From the NCBI GenBank assembly GCA_910583755.1, contig CAJTZO010000003.1, forward strand, positions 56,681 to 120,680: a stretch of 64,000 nucleotides of DNA, in the 5' to 3' direction. The notes beneath the pieces were generated by a model that was not told the DNA's origin, made no database searches, and saw only the letters and a program-made list of their open reading frames with translations. Each line of letters opens with the position of its first letter. Position 1 is the first letter of the stretch. The translations under genes were made by a program, and so were the position numbers. Origin of the DNA: an uncultured Clostridia bacterium (GTDB lineage: Bacteria; Bacillota; Clostridia; Lachnospirales; Anaerotignaceae). Below, one piece after another: positions 8,522-17,111 of this stretch.

Positions 8522-8801
8522 TGTCAATAGAATCTTTTTTTGTGGGATTCACCTATACCCATCAACTTTTTTTAAAAAAGTTGGACAAAAAACTTTCCTG
8601 GAAAAACTAGCATTTTTCCTTATAAAATCAATCTTTTTAGCAAAACGCTAGTTTCCCATTTTAAAATTTCGGTCAAGCCGTTTCAAAGACTTGTGAGAGT
8701 TGGAAAGTGTTGGTCTCCATTTTATTCTGGTCACTGTTGGGTGGAGCCCACAAAAAAGGTTTTATCTATATCTATAGATTTTTGAGAAAAAATTAATGTT
8801 T
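8522..8801 (-). repeat. Dispersed repeat, copy B (inverted, partial) plus unassigned spacer
   Basis: 8522-8652 matches the dispersed repeat read on the minus strand: TGTCAATA, T-tract, a degraded GTGGG/CACC pair, CAACTTT..AAAGTTGG, then GAAAAACTAGCATTTTTCC and TTTTAGCAAAACGCTAGTTT. The far end is missing. 8653-8801 holds a GTGTTGGTCTCCATTTT stretch that recurs at 35968 and no gene. The copy starts directly after the terminator hairpin of the acetyltransferase gene. Confidence 0.6.
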
Positions 8802-9437
8802 CTAAGATAATTGTTTTGCTAAAATGACAAGTTCTTTTGTTGCTTGTTCCACATTTTCTTGTGCAAAAATGGCAGAAACAACAGCAATTCCATCAATCCC
8901 ACTCTTTTTTAGTTGTAAAACATTTTTGGCAGAAATTCCACCAATAGCAACAACAGGGATAGAAACTGCTTTACAAATTTGCTGTAATGTTTCAAAAGAA
9001 ACCTCACTTGCATCTAGCTTTGTGGAAGTGGAAAAAACAGCACCAACGCCTAAATAATCTGCACCATGTTTTTGCGCAAGTAATGCCTGTTCTATTGTTT
9101 GCACAGAAACACCGATGATTTTATTTTCTCCCAGTTTTTTACGTACTTCTCCTGCTTCCATATCTTTTTGCCCTACATGAACACCATCTGCATTTACAGC
9201 AAGTGCAATTTCCACATTATCATTAATAACAAAAGGAACATGGTATTTATCTGTTATTTTTTTTATTTTGATGGCTTGTTCTAAAAAAGCATCATAATCT
9301 AGTTCTTTTTCACGAAGTTGTATAAAAGTTGCACCACCTTTGATTGCTTGTTCCACTTGTTCTTCTAAAGTCTGCCCTTTTAGCCAAGTACGGTCTGTTA
9401 CAGCATAAACAAGCATTGTTTTATTCTCTACTTTCAA
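8802..9437 (-). CDS. thiE: Thiamine-phosphate synthase
   Basis: Joins HMP-pyrophosphate and thiazole phosphate to give thiamine monophosphate in the cytosol. 211 residues, the usual length. Family marks in order: YAVTDR at the N-terminus, GGATFIQLREKE (diphosphate site), PFVINDNVEIA, ADGVHVGQKDM, GVSVQT, ADYLGVGAVFSTSTK, VAIGGIS and GIAVVSAI. The start overlaps the thiM stop by 17 bases, so the two are translated together. No TPP riboswitch is seen in front of this operon, unlike the tenA operon at 59 kb. Secure. Confidence 0.96.
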   Translation of the reverse strand: MKVENKTMLVYAVTDRTWLKGQTLEEQVEQAIKGGATFIQLREKELDYDAFLEQAIKIKKITDKYHVPFVINDNVEIALAVNADGVHVGQKDMEAGEVRKKLGENKIIGVSVQTIEQALLAQKHGADYLGVGAVFSTSTKLDASEVSFETLQQICKAVSIPVVAIGGISAKNVLQLKKSGIDGIAVVSAIFAQENVEQATKELVILAKQLS

Positions 9438-10242
9438 TGTTACGACCTCCTATTAAGGCATTGTCATCTAATTGACTAACCGCATCAATCAAATGCATAC
9501 AAAAGCTAGAAGTACCAGCATTTTCTTTTTGTGTTTGTGCAAAAGCGATTTCACCACAATAGCCCATAGCAGAAACTGCTGCAACTGTTGCTTCTAAGAT
9601 ATTTTGTGGATTTGCAGCACAATATGCTGCTACCATTCCTGTTAACATGCAACCTGTTCCTGTAATTTTAGACATCATAGCATGTCCATTTCGAATAATG
9701 TATGCTTTGCTGCTATCTGCTACAATATCAATAGTACCTGTAATTGCAATTACAGCACCGGTTTTTTTGCTTAACTGTTTTGCAAATGCAATGACTTCTT
9801 CAATGTTATTTTCTGTAATTCTATCACTTATATCTGCATCTACACCTTTTGTGGTGCCACTACCTTGATATACTGTCTTGATTTCAGAAATATTACCTCG
9901 AATGACAGAAAATTGAATTTCTTTTAAAAGGTGGAATGTTGTTTCTGTACGTAATGTAGTTGCTCCAGCTCCTACTGGGTCAAGCACTACAATATGCCCT
10001 AGTTCATTGGCTTTTTTTCCTGCTATTATCATAGAGTCAACAGTTCTTGCATTTAATGTACCAATGTTGATAACTGTACCCTTACAAATGGATGTTATTT
10101 CTGCTGCTTCCTGTGCATCATCTGCCATAATGGGAGAACCTCCACAAGCAAGTAAAATATTTGCAACATTATTTACTGTTACATAGTTTGTAATGCAATG
10201 AATCAATGGGACTTGTGTTCTTACATTTGATATGATATTCAT
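9421..10242 (-). CDS. thiM: Hydroxyethylthiazole kinase
   Basis: Phosphorylates the thiazole alcohol recovered from the medium or from thiamine breakdown, feeding ThiE. 273 residues, standard size. Motifs: PLIHCITNYVTVNNVANILL near the N-terminus, GGSPIMADD, VINIGTLN, VVLDPVGAGATTLRT, and the C-terminal anion hole MSKITGTGCMLTG with the catalytic Cys region. ATG with AGGAGG twelve bases upstream. Lies 27 bases after the ADP-ribosylglycohydrolase gene and overlaps thiE. No thiD is present in the window. Secure. Confidence 0.96.
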   Translation of the reverse strand: MNIISNVRTQVPLIHCITNYVTVNNVANILLACGGSPIMADDAQEAAEITSICKGTVINIGTLNARTVDSMIIAGKKANELGHIVVLDPVGAGATTLRTETTFHLLKEIQFSVIRGNISEIKTVYQGSGTTKGVDADISDRITENNIEEVIAFAKQLSKKTGAVIAITGTIDIVADSSKAYIIRNGHAMMSKITGTGCMLTGMVAAYCAANPQNILEATVAAVSAMGYCGEIAFAQTQKENAGTSSFCMHLIDAVSQLDDNALIGGRNIESRE

Positions 10243-10269
10243 AAGTTATAACCTCCTGAAAAATTCTGA

Positions 10270-11130
10270 CTATGGTAAATAAAATTGAGATTCTGCTTTA
10301 TCACATAATTCTTTTATCCATTCTTTTTTGGCAATTTGAGCAATCCATTCCTCAGGAATACCATTTTTTCCATCACAACCATAAAATAAGCCAGCAAGCC
10401 CACCTGCTACTGCTGCAATCGTATCTGTGTCGCCTCCTAGATTGACTGCTTTTAATACACAATCTCTATAACTGTTTGTAGTGTAAAAACACCAAAGTGC
10501 TGCTTCTAAGGTATCCACAACATAACCACTACTTTTAATTTCATCACGGTTTACGTTTTTTAGATTATCTATTCGATAATATTTGATATCCTTTGGAAAA
10601 ACAATAGATTCTCCTTTTAAGATTTGTTCTGCAGCAGTAAGGTACAAACGACAGCCTATTTTTGAAATTTCATGAGCATGTGTTAATCCTCCTACTGCAT
10701 CCACATCATCTTGAGTATGCGGAATAAATACAATGGGCAAGATTCTCATTAAAGCACCATTTCCATTATCCATAAAAGATTTCCCACCACAATTTTCTAA
10801 TTTTTCGCCTTTTGCATAGCGTAAAATTGCTTGTTGTGTTGCGATGCCACAATCAAATACATTTCCATGCGGTGTAAATGCTGCATGACGTATCCATTGA
10901 TAAAAATTTTGCATAATGTCTTTTAAATCAATATAACCTAATCTTACAATACTTTCTAAGGTTGCAAGTGCCATACTGCTGTCATCAGACCATGTACCGG
11001 GTGGCTGTCGATAGGTTCCATAACCAATCATATCTGTTACCTGAAAGCTATCCCGTTCTTCAAATTCTACAGGAACACCTAAAGCGTCTCCTACCACTAG
11101 TCCCATCATACCATCATAAATTTTTCCCAT
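10270..11130 (-). CDS. ADP-ribosylglycohydrolase family protein (DraG/ARH fold)
   Basis: Cytosolic hydrolase of the DraG/ARH superfamily, 286 residues, which removes ADP-ribose from proteins or small molecules using two Mg ions. Visible: GLVVGDALGVPVEF, the metal motif TWSDDSSMAL, NGALMRI, LTHAHEISKI and LGGDTDTIAAVAGGLAG with the second metal aspartates. It sits 12 bases after a nucleotidyltransferase gene and 27 before thiM, so is probably cotranscribed with thiamine salvage. A role on an ADP-ribosylated or ADP-thiazole type compound is possible but only inferred from position. Fold and active site are clear; substrate is not. Confidence 0.9.
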   Translation of the reverse strand: MGKIYDGMMGLVVGDALGVPVEFEERDSFQVTDMIGYGTYRQPPGTWSDDSSMALATLESIVRLGYIDLKDIMQNFYQWIRHAAFTPHGNVFDCGIATQQAILRYAKGEKLENCGGKSFMDNGNGALMRILPIVFIPHTQDDVDAVGGLTHAHEISKIGCRLYLTAAEQILKGESIVFPKDIKYYRIDNLKNVNRDEIKSSGYVVDTLEAALWCFYTTNSYRDCVLKAVNLGGDTDTIAAVAGGLAGLFYGCDGKNGIPEEWIAQIAKKEWIKELCDKAESQFYLP

Positions 11131-11142
11131 TGTTTCACCTCT

Positions 11143-11919
11143 TTATAATATCTGTTTGACTTCCTCTATTATCTCATAAATGCTGTGCATTACTTGAATT
11201 TCAAACATATGTGCAAATAATTCTTTTAAGTTTTTTTCAAAATTTTTAGGCAAAATCGTGCAGTTTTGATGACATAATGTTATCAATCTTTTTTCACCAG
11301 GATGTGTTTTTTCATTTAAGGCAAACAATAAATCAAAATAAGAAGCTAAAAATTCAGTTACTCTATGATTGACACTTACAAAGTCTTTTCTTTTGATTGC
11401 TTTTTCAATTTGTATTTTGTATGCTGGCATAGCAGAATCCATTAATTGCATTTGTCTTTGTATAATTGCCTTTTTTAATTGCTTTGGATAAGGAACTGTA
11501 AATTTTTTTTGCGCTTTTTGTAAAAGCCCATTTTTATCATACAAAATTTTGCAATGTAATAAATTATGCCACATACAAGTGGTATAAGCATTTGCTGGTT
11601 GACAATGTACTACAACGTTTTCTATTCCTTTACAAAAGTCATTTAAGTTGCGATATAAAATATCAATGTCAATTCCGTTTTTTAAAGTACAATTATCTTC
11701 ATATTCCCAAAAATGATTTCCAATTTCCATATAGTTACAATATTGAGATAACAGTTCCTGTCGTGTTTTTTCTTGGATTTGTTCTTTGGCATATATGTAT
11801 ACATCATAATCAGAAGTTTCATCATAAGTATCAGATGCTCTGGAACCCCCAAGTGCAATGGCTTCTACACAATCTAATTTTGTAAATGCCTCTATCAAAT
11901 CATTTATCATTATCATCAC
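11143..11919 (-). CDS. Nucleotidyltransferase-fold protein (DUF4037-like)
   Basis: About 256-258 residues. N-terminal nucleotidyltransferase pattern GGSRASDTYDETSDYDVYIY, with the Gly-Ser and paired Asp of the minimal NT fold, and a third acidic site at GIDIDILYR. The C-terminal half is helical and resembles the DUF4037/aminoglycoside-type NT extensions. All catalytic acids seem present, so it is likely active; the acceptor is unknown. The frame opens with GTG at 11919; ATG codons at 11916 and 11910 follow TAGGTG, and 11910 has the best spacing. It is tightly packed between an AEC transporter and an ADP-ribosylglycohydrolase gene. Confidence 0.82.
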   Translation of the reverse strand: MMIMINDLIEAFTKLDCVEAIALGGSRASDTYDETSDYDVYIYAKEQIQEKTRQELLSQYCNYMEIGNHFWEYEDNCTLKNGIDIDILYRNLNDFCKGIENVVVHCQPANAYTTCMWHNLLHCKILYDKNGLLQKAQKKFTVPYPKQLKKAIIQRQMQLMDSAMPAYKIQIEKAIKRKDFVSVNHRVTEFLASYFDLLFALNEKTHPGEKRLITLCHQNCTILPKNFEKNLKELFAHMFEIQVMHSIYEIIEEVKQIL

Positions 11920-11927
11920 CTACTAAC

Positions 11928-12848
11928 TTAACATAAAAATTTTGCTGCAAGCGGCAAGGTGATAACAGAAAGTACCGTTGATACAAATACATATTCTGAC
12001 GCTCTTTTTTCATCATTACCATACCCACCTGCAAAAGAAGGCAAAGCAGCTGCTGCTGGTGTTGCCATCAATATTACAATTACACCTAATGCTACCCCGT
12101 CCATAATAAAACCCATTAAAAATTTTGTAATTATAGGCATTACAATTAAGGTAAAAAAGCTAAAGATGTATACCGTTTTATCTTTTAATACTTCTTTTAT
12201 CTTTGCTGCTGCTAAAAGAGAACCTATAACAATCATAGAAAGGCAGACCGTTGTAATAGAAGCATAATGTAAAGCATTATAAAGTGGCTCTGGCAAAGAA
12301 ATAGAATTAACAAAAAGAATGACACCTATGATAGCAGAAAAACAAATTAAATTGAAAAATGCATCTTTTATCATTTTAGCGGGAGGCTTTGCAACCCCGC
12401 ATTTATAAGAAAATAAGATGGAACAAGCAGTAAACAGATATACATTACTTGCAAACATAACTGCTACACAAAATATTAGCCCTTCTTCTCCAAACATAGC
12501 AGTAACAAGAGGTTGTCCCATAAAGATGACATTACTGTATACACCGCCACCGGAAAACAGTCCTAATTCAGGAAAGTCCATTTTTAAACATTTTCCGACA
12601 ATCAGAAATAAAACGGTTCCTAATGCACAGAGTAGTAATGTTCCACCTCCTGCTTTTAAAAATCCGATTAATATTTCATGAGAATACTCTCTTTGTAATA
12701 ATACCACCATATTTGCTGGTACTGCTACTTTTGTTAAAACAATAGAAAGCCCCTTTGTATCTTTTAAATATCCTGTTTTACTTAATAAAAATCCTACTAT
12801 CATCAGCAATACCATTGTAGTAAGCTGTCCAATGACTGCCAGTGCCAC
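11928..12848 (-). CDS. AEC-family (auxin efflux carrier type) transporter
   Basis: Integral membrane transporter of 306 residues with about ten hydrophobic segments. The MIVGFLLSKTGYL N-terminus, the GGVYSNVIFMGQPLV stretch and the ATPAAAALPSFAGGYG C-terminal motif are typical of AEC/malonate-type carriers. GTG start at 12848 with GGAG upstream. Members move organic acids or other anions; substrate here unknown. Eight bases separate it from the nucleotidyltransferase gene, and 33 from the MATE gene, so it is probably in one transcript. Confidence 0.9.
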   Translation of the reverse strand: MALAVIGQLTTMVLLMIVGFLLSKTGYLKDTKGLSIVLTKVAVPANMVVLLQREYSHEILIGFLKAGGGTLLLCALGTVLFLIVGKCLKMDFPELGLFSGGGVYSNVIFMGQPLVTAMFGEEGLIFCVAVMFASNVYLFTACSILFSYKCGVAKPPAKMIKDAFFNLICFSAIIGVILFVNSISLPEPLYNALHYASITTVCLSMIVIGSLLAAAKIKEVLKDKTVYIFSFFTLIVMPIITKFLMGFIMDGVALGVIVILMATPAAAALPSFAGGYGNDEKRASEYVFVSTVLSVITLPLAAKFLC

Positions 12849-12881
12849 ATTGTCATCTCCTTTTTTTGTTTATTCTTTTAT

Positions 12882-14243
12882 CTAAGCATTTAGTTTTTTC
12901 AGTTCTTGTAGTATAAAGAAGGATACAATCAAGCCAGAAGCAATATCTGCTACTGGACCAGCAACTAAAATACCATCTAATCCCCAAAAAAGAGGGAATA
13001 GCAGAATTAGTGGAATTAATAAGATTACTTGACGAAGCATAGAAAGAACAGAAGCTTTTAAGGCTTGTCCTGTTGCTTGAAAATATCCTGTAGAAACAAT
13101 TTGTATTCCAGAAATAAGAACACCAAACATAAATACTCGCATACTTTTTACTGCAAAATTCATAAATGCTGCATCTCCAGAGCCAAAGATGACCAAAAGA
13201 TATTGTGGAAAAAAGACACATCCTACCCAGCCTACAATGGAACAAATAGTTGCAATTTTTACAGAAAGTAAATACGTATCTTTGATTCTTTGTGTTTTTT
13301 TTGCACCATAATTAAATCCTATAATTGGCTGTGCACCTGTGCTGATGCCAATATTAATTCCTATCAGTATTGCACTTACTTTTAACACAATACCTACAGC
13401 GCTTAATGCTACATCTCCCCCTACTTCACAAGCATTCCCATAGTACACCAGAGAATTGTTTAATATAACTTGTAGCATGGTATTAGCAATCTGTACAATA
13501 AAACTAGATACGCCTAAAGAACAAAAGGCAGCAATAAATTTCCAGTCTGGTTTTAAATACTGTTTTTTAAGTCTCATTCTTCCTTTTCTTCTAAAATACC
13601 AAATTAAAATGATGGCAGATAATATTTGTGAAGTAATGGTTGCAATGGCTGCTCCTTTTACACCCCAATGTAATACAAAAATATAAATCGGGTCTAAAAT
13701 GGTATTTAAAATTGCACCAATTAACATACTTATCATTGCTATTTTAGGACTGCCATCTGTACGTGCCATATTAGAAAGCCCTGCCCCTATCATCATAAAA
13801 GGAACACCCACTAATATAATACTAGAATAGTCTTTTGCATATTGCATAATGGTGTCTGTTGCACCAAAAAGCTGTAACATTGGTTCAAAAAATAAAAAGC
13901 CAATTCCAGAAACAATAAAACCTAATACAATCAATATTGTCAGCATATTACCTAATACTTTTTCTGCTAAGTCAAATTTCCCTTCTCCTAAACGGATAGA
14001 AGCATATGCGCTACCACCAGCACCTATCAATAAAGAAAGTGCTAAAACAATTGTTACAATAGGGAAAGCAACTGTTGTTGCGGCATTTCCCTGATAGCCT
14101 ACCCCTTGTCCTATAAATACTTGGTCTACAATATTGTATAAATTGTTTACCAAAAAGGATACAACAGAAGGCACAGCAAAACTTTTTAATAATTTTCCAA
14201 CTGGCTCTAAGCCTAGTGGATTATTCATATCATTTTTTTCCAT
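12882..14243 (-). CDS. MATE-family efflux transporter
   Basis: Multidrug or toxic-compound exporter of 453 residues with twelve hydrophobic segments, driven by Na+ or H+. The start is taken at the ATG before EKNDMNNPLG, which follows GGAGGG by eight bases. The N-terminal VPSVVSFLVNNLYNIVDQVFIG and mid-protein GINIGISTGAQPIIGFNYGA are the paired MATE signatures. First gene of the minus-strand run that ends with thiE. The 229-base spacer upstream (14244-14472) holds a GGAGGAACTTTTT inverted repeat at 14399-14433, without a T-tract, and no gene. Confidence 0.94.
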   Translation of the reverse strand: MEKNDMNNPLGLEPVGKLLKSFAVPSVVSFLVNNLYNIVDQVFIGQGVGYQGNAATTVAFPIVTIVLALSLLIGAGGSAYASIRLGEGKFDLAEKVLGNMLTILIVLGFIVSGIGFLFFEPMLQLFGATDTIMQYAKDYSSIILVGVPFMMIGAGLSNMARTDGSPKIAMISMLIGAILNTILDPIYIFVLHWGVKGAAIATITSQILSAIILIWYFRRKGRMRLKKQYLKPDWKFIAAFCSLGVSSFIVQIANTMLQVILNNSLVYYGNACEVGGDVALSAVGIVLKVSAILIGINIGISTGAQPIIGFNYGAKKTQRIKDTYLLSVKIATICSIVGWVGCVFFPQYLLVIFGSGDAAFMNFAVKSMRVFMFGVLISGIQIVSTGYFQATGQALKASVLSMLRQVILLIPLILLFPLFWGLDGILVAGPVADIASGLIVSFFILQELKKLNA

Positions 14244-14472
14244 ATTTTTTACCCTCCACATTTTTCATACTAACACATATATTTTTAATGTGCAACGCTT
14301 ACTTTTTTAAAAGAAAGTAAGACAAAAAACTTTGACAACTGTATAAGAAAATTAGATGCAACTTTTGACTGAACATTCAGACGGAAATATAGACTCTGGA
14401 GGAACTTTTTACAAAAGAAAAAAGTTCCTCCAAAAAATTCTAATTTTTATTAAATTCACAATAAACCATTTT

Positions 14473-15018
14473 TTAAAAAAATGTATGTTCTAATAAAATT
14501 TTGATTCCAACCGCAATTAAAACAAGCCCTCCTGCAATAGATGCCTTTTTTTCTAAAAATTGCCCTAAATTTTTCCCTAATATTCCACCTATGTAAGAAA
14601 GAAAAAATGCTACCATACCAATGATGGCAGATGCCTCAATAATATGAACATCTAAAATAGCAAAACTAACTCCTACTGCTAAAGCATCAATACTTGTTGC
14701 AATCGCTTGCAAAAGGAAGTCTTTGTTTGTTAAAGCACTTTTGTGTTCTTCTTTTTTAAAACTGTCTATTATCATACCTCCTCCTATCAGTGCCAGCAAA
14801 CCAAAAGCAATCCAGTGGTCAATGGCTTCTATGTAGTTTTTAATGCTAATTCCCAAAAACCACCCCAATAATGGCATCAAAAACTGAAAAGAACCAAAAT
14901 AAACCCCTTGTTTTAATGCGTTTTTTTTAGAAAAGCAAGTAATACCATTTGCAATAGAAACTGCAAACGCATCCATTGCTAAACTAAGTGCAATAAAAAA
15001 AATTGTAATGACTTCCAT
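14473..15018 (-). CDS. mntP: Manganese efflux pump MntP family
   Basis: Six-segment membrane protein of 181 residues (DUF204 duplicated) that exports Mn(II). Both halves carry the Asp motif: LAMDAFAVSI at the N-terminus and ATSIDALAVGVSFA in the second half, with the GGGMIIDSF linker. ATG with AAAGGAGA upstream. No yybP-ykoY manganese riboswitch was recognised in the 110 bases before it. Stands alone between the MATE gene and the tRNA cluster. Family is clear; metal specificity inferred from homologues. Confidence 0.9.
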   Translation of the reverse strand: MEVITIFFIALSLAMDAFAVSIANGITCFSKKNALKQGVYFGSFQFLMPLLGWFLGISIKNYIEAIDHWIAFGLLALIGGGMIIDSFKKEEHKSALTNKDFLLQAIATSIDALAVGVSFAILDVHIIEASAIIGMVAFFLSYIGGILGKNLGQFLEKKASIAGGLVLIAVGIKILLEHTFF

Positions 15019-15132
15019 AGAAATTCTCCTTTCTTATGTCCTTTTATTTACGATATGCAAAAATAATTTGGAAAGAACAGAGATAGAAAAAGAGAAAATA
15101 AAAAGAATGTGTATTCACACATTCTTTGTTTA

Positions 15133-15205
15133 TGGGAGTTACAGGGCTCGAACCTGTGACCCTCTGCTTGTAAGGCAGATGCTCTCCCAGCTGAGCTAAA
15201 CTCCC
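15133..15205 (-). tRNA. tRNA-Val (anticodon TAC)
   Basis: Complete cloverleaf on the minus strand: acceptor GGGAGTT/AACTCCC, D arm GCTCAGCTGGGAGAGC, anticodon stem-loop with TAC, T arm with GGTTCGAGCC. 73 bases, CCA not encoded. Confidence 0.95.
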
Positions 15206-15235
15206 TTAAAAACATTTCTTATTTTTTTATCTTGC

Positions 15236-15307
15236 TGACCCGTAAGGGAATCGAACCCTTGTTTCAGCCGTGAGAGGGCCGCGTCTTGACCGCTTGACCA
15301 ACGGGCC
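15236..15307 (-). tRNA. tRNA-Glu (anticodon CTC)
   Basis: Acceptor GGCCCGT/ACGGGTC, D arm GGTCAAGCGGTCAAGAC, anticodon loop CTCTCAC giving CTC, T arm AGGGTTCGATTCCCT. The minor CTC isoacceptor; the usual TTC tRNA-Glu is not in this window. Confidence 0.93.
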
Positions 15308-15323
15308 TCATTTTAAAAAAAAT

Positions 15324-15396
15324 AGCGGAGAAGGGATTTGAACCCCTGACACCGCGGGTATGAACCGCGTGCTCTAGCCAACTGAGCTACTCCGCC
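15324..15396 (-). tRNA. tRNA-Met (anticodon CAT, elongator type)
   Basis: Acceptor GGCGGAG/CTCCGCT, D arm GCTCAGTTGGCTAGAGC, anticodon CAT, T arm AGGGGTTCAAATCCCTT. The first base pair and overall sequence fit elongator Met better than initiator; an Ile2 (lysidine) tRNA cannot be fully excluded. Confidence 0.88.
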
Positions 15397-15490
15397 AGAA
15401 AATTTATTTGATTAACTCACTGTTACTTGACCTATTATAAACGCCATTTTTTTATTTGTCAATAGTTTTTTTGACATTTTTTTAAATTTT

Positions 15491-15799
15491 TTATTTTTTT
15501 GCATTATTGACATAAAGAACCTCGTTTGGCATAACAAGACCCAGTTGTTGTCTTGCTACTTTTTCAATATAATCATCGCTGTTATAATATTCTTTTTCTC
15601 TTAAATATTCTGCATTTTTTTCCTGTTCTTGTTGTATTTGAATTAAGATTTCTTCTGCTTCTTGCTTATATTGTCCGTAAACTTTTAATTGACTTGCAAT
15701 TCCGACAGAAACTGCAATAAAGAATAATACCATAAAAAATAATACGATTGTTTTATCAAAAGGACGTCTTTTTTTGATTGCATTGGTATCTTTTTTCAT
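15491..15799 (-). CDS. divIC: Cell-division protein of the DivIC/FtsB family
   Basis: Small bitopic septum protein of 102 residues. A basic N-terminus is followed by one membrane segment (IVLFFMVLFFIAVSVGIA), then a coiled coil rich in Glu/Gln and the conserved tail DYIEKVARQQLGLVMPNEV. It belongs to the divisome subcomplex with FtsL and DivIB. The position downstream of rqcP-yabP-yabQ matches the conserved Bacillus/Clostridia order, which supports DivIC. Confidence 0.9.
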   Translation of the reverse strand: MKKDTNAIKKRRPFDKTIVLFFMVLFFIAVSVGIASQLKVYGQYKQEAEEILIQIQQEQEKNAEYLREKEYYNSDDYIEKVARQQLGLVMPNEVLYVNNAKK

Positions 15800-15842
15800 A
15801 ATAATTTCTCCTTTTTTGAAAAGAACGATTCCTTTTTTCTAG

Positions 15843-16361
15843 CTATTTCTTATGAAGCAATATTTTTACATTTCTACAAAAATTTCTTTTCTTTATTTTT
15901 ACATATCCTTTACAAAATTGCAATACTTTTTTCATTTTTTTGTGAAAAAAAGTATTTGTTTTTTTAACAGGTTTCTGTAATAAAAGATAAATTAAGCGAA
16001 AAGGTGTCAATATAATTGTAAATAAAGTAAGTAGTATCTTATGAATAGCAGCAACAATTTTATCTGAAATTTTGTTAATAAAAGGACTTAGAGTTAAAAA
16101 GTAACATAGCATACCTAAAAAAACGCCTATAATCACAAAAAAGCGTATTTCACCATAATTTTGCTGCAATAACATAAAAAAAAGAAAGAATGCTGTTCCA
16201 AGCCAATACAAGGCATCCTCTAATTGAATTAATAGCATACTGTGTGGTATCATTTTGCGAAAAATACGTAAAGCATCATAAGTTGCACCTATCAAAGTAC
16301 CTGCTAATATGACAAACAAAAAAAGTCTTGCCTGCTCATTGAGAGAAAGAATCATACCCAT
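15843..16361 (-). CDS. yabQ: Spore cortex protein YabQ
   Basis: Membrane protein of 172 residues needed for the spore cortex in Bacillus. Four or five hydrophobic segments near the N-terminus, including LFLFVILAGTLIGATYDALR, match YabQ; the C-terminal 60 residues are very basic. Lies directly after yabP (9 bases) and before divIC. Expression in the mother cell during sporulation is expected from the family. Strong by combined sequence and context. Confidence 0.9.
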   Translation of the reverse strand: MGMILSLNEQARLFLFVILAGTLIGATYDALRIFRKMIPHSMLLIQLEDALYWLGTAFFLFFMLLQQNYGEIRFFVIIGVFLGMLCYFLTLSPFINKISDKIVAAIHKILLTLFTIILTPFRLIYLLLQKPVKKTNTFFHKKMKKVLQFCKGYVKIKKRNFCRNVKILLHKK

Positions 16362-16370
16362 TTACTCCTT

Positions 16371-16652
16371 TTATTTAAAAATACGATTGAATAAACTGTT
16401 TTTCCCTTTAGCAATGCCATCTTCGCTATATTCAATGGTATCTATGGCACCATCCACTGTCACTTCTCCATCATCTAAATTTAGCTTTCCTACATGGATA
16501 TTGCTTCCCCGTAATATCAGCATACCTTTTTCTGTTTCTGCAATAATACTGTCCTCATCAAAGGAAAGAACATCTATTACACCAGTCATACTCAATCTTT
16601 CTCGGTCTTCTAATATGATTTTATGTTTCTCTCTTTTTGTTCCTTCTGCCAA
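16371..16652 (-). CDS. yabP: Sporulation protein YabP
   Basis: Cytosolic-face partner of YabQ in spore coat/cortex assembly, about 93 residues. The start is taken at the TTG before AEGTKREKHK, because GGAGGGG lies about 6 bases upstream; the frame opens 15 bases earlier on top of that ribosome site. Core pattern LEDRERLSMTGVIDVLSFDED and GSNIHVGKLNLDDGEVTVDG is characteristic. A promoter-like TATAAT lies near 16712 on the minus strand, and a hairpin separates it from rqcP, so it may be switched on separately in sporulation. Confidence 0.92.
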   Translation of the reverse strand: MAEGTKREKHKIILEDRERLSMTGVIDVLSFDEDSIIAETEKGMLILRGSNIHVGKLNLDDGEVTVDGAIDTIEYSEDGIAKGKNSLFNRIFK

Positions 16653-16679
16653 AACAATCCCCTCCAAATATAAAATAAC

Positions 16680-16710
16680 AAAGACAGAGACAACTCTAAT
16701 ATCTGTCTTT
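16680..16710 (-). terminator. Hairpin between rqcP and yabP
   Basis: Nine-bp stem AAAGACAGA / TCTGTCTTT with a 13-base loop, followed on the minus strand by TGTTATTTT. Likely ends the mazG-hup-rqcP transcript before the sporulation genes. Confidence 0.6.
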
Positions 16711-16750
16711 ATTATAATATATGGACAGCATATTTATTTCAGAACAATAT

Positions 16751-16990
16751 TTATAAACTTTTATACATACTTGCTGCATCTTCTTTTTTCACAGATTCTG
16801 TTAAACTTAGCACTTCAATTTTACTTGTTTGACTACCAAATTTAATCTCTATAATGTCACCCACTTTTACATCTGCCCCTGCTTTTACCACTTTTCCGTT
16901 GATAGTAACGCGTCCAGCGTCGCAGGCTTCATTTGCAATCGTTCTTCTTTTGATAATGCGGGATACTTTTAAAAATTTGTCTACTCTCAA
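16751..16990 (-). CDS. rqcP: S4-domain RNA-binding protein, ribosome quality control factor RqcP
   Basis: Protein of 79 residues, formerly YabO/Hsp15-like, that acts with RqcH on stalled large subunits to add Ala tails. The S4 domain fills it: MRVDKFLKVSRIIKRRTIAN, EACDAGRVTINGKVVK and VGDIIEIKFG. TTG start with AAGGAGCG upstream. Context (hup upstream, yabPQ and divIC downstream) matches Bacillus. Strong. Confidence 0.92.
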   Translation of the reverse strand: MRVDKFLKVSRIIKRRTIANEACDAGRVTINGKVVKAGADVKVGDIIEIKFGSQTSKIEVLSLTESVKKEDAASMYKSL

Positions 16991-17063
16991 AAGTTTTCGC
17001 TCCTTTCTTCATGATAAAAATAAAAATTTTTGCGAACAAGACAGATTTTCTCAAGGTTTTTTA

Positions 17064-17102
17064 AAAAAAGGAGATGTCAGTAGACAAATGCACACTGACA
17101 TC
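17064..17102 (-). terminator. Intrinsic terminator after the HU gene
   Basis: Nine-bp stem GATGTCAGT / ACTGACATC (17073-17102), followed on the minus strand by TCCTTTTTTT. Lies just past the HU stop codon. Confidence 0.8.
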
Positions 17103-17111
17103 TTATACATT

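Noticed and set aside
12853..13245. Open frame of 130 codons on the minus strand inside the MATE gene
   Set aside because: Same strand, other frame; composition rich in Cys, Phe and Ser with no ribosome site, and the MATE frame is clearly the coding one.
14399..14433. GGAGGAACTTTTT inverted repeat as terminator of mntP or the MATE gene
   Set aside because: No T-run follows on either strand, and it lies upstream of the MATE start. It resembles decayed repeat sequence.
11920..14472. TPP riboswitch controlling the run that ends in thiM-thiE
   Set aside because: Searched by eye for CTGAGA and ACCCTTTGAAC on the minus strand in the spacers before each gene; none found.
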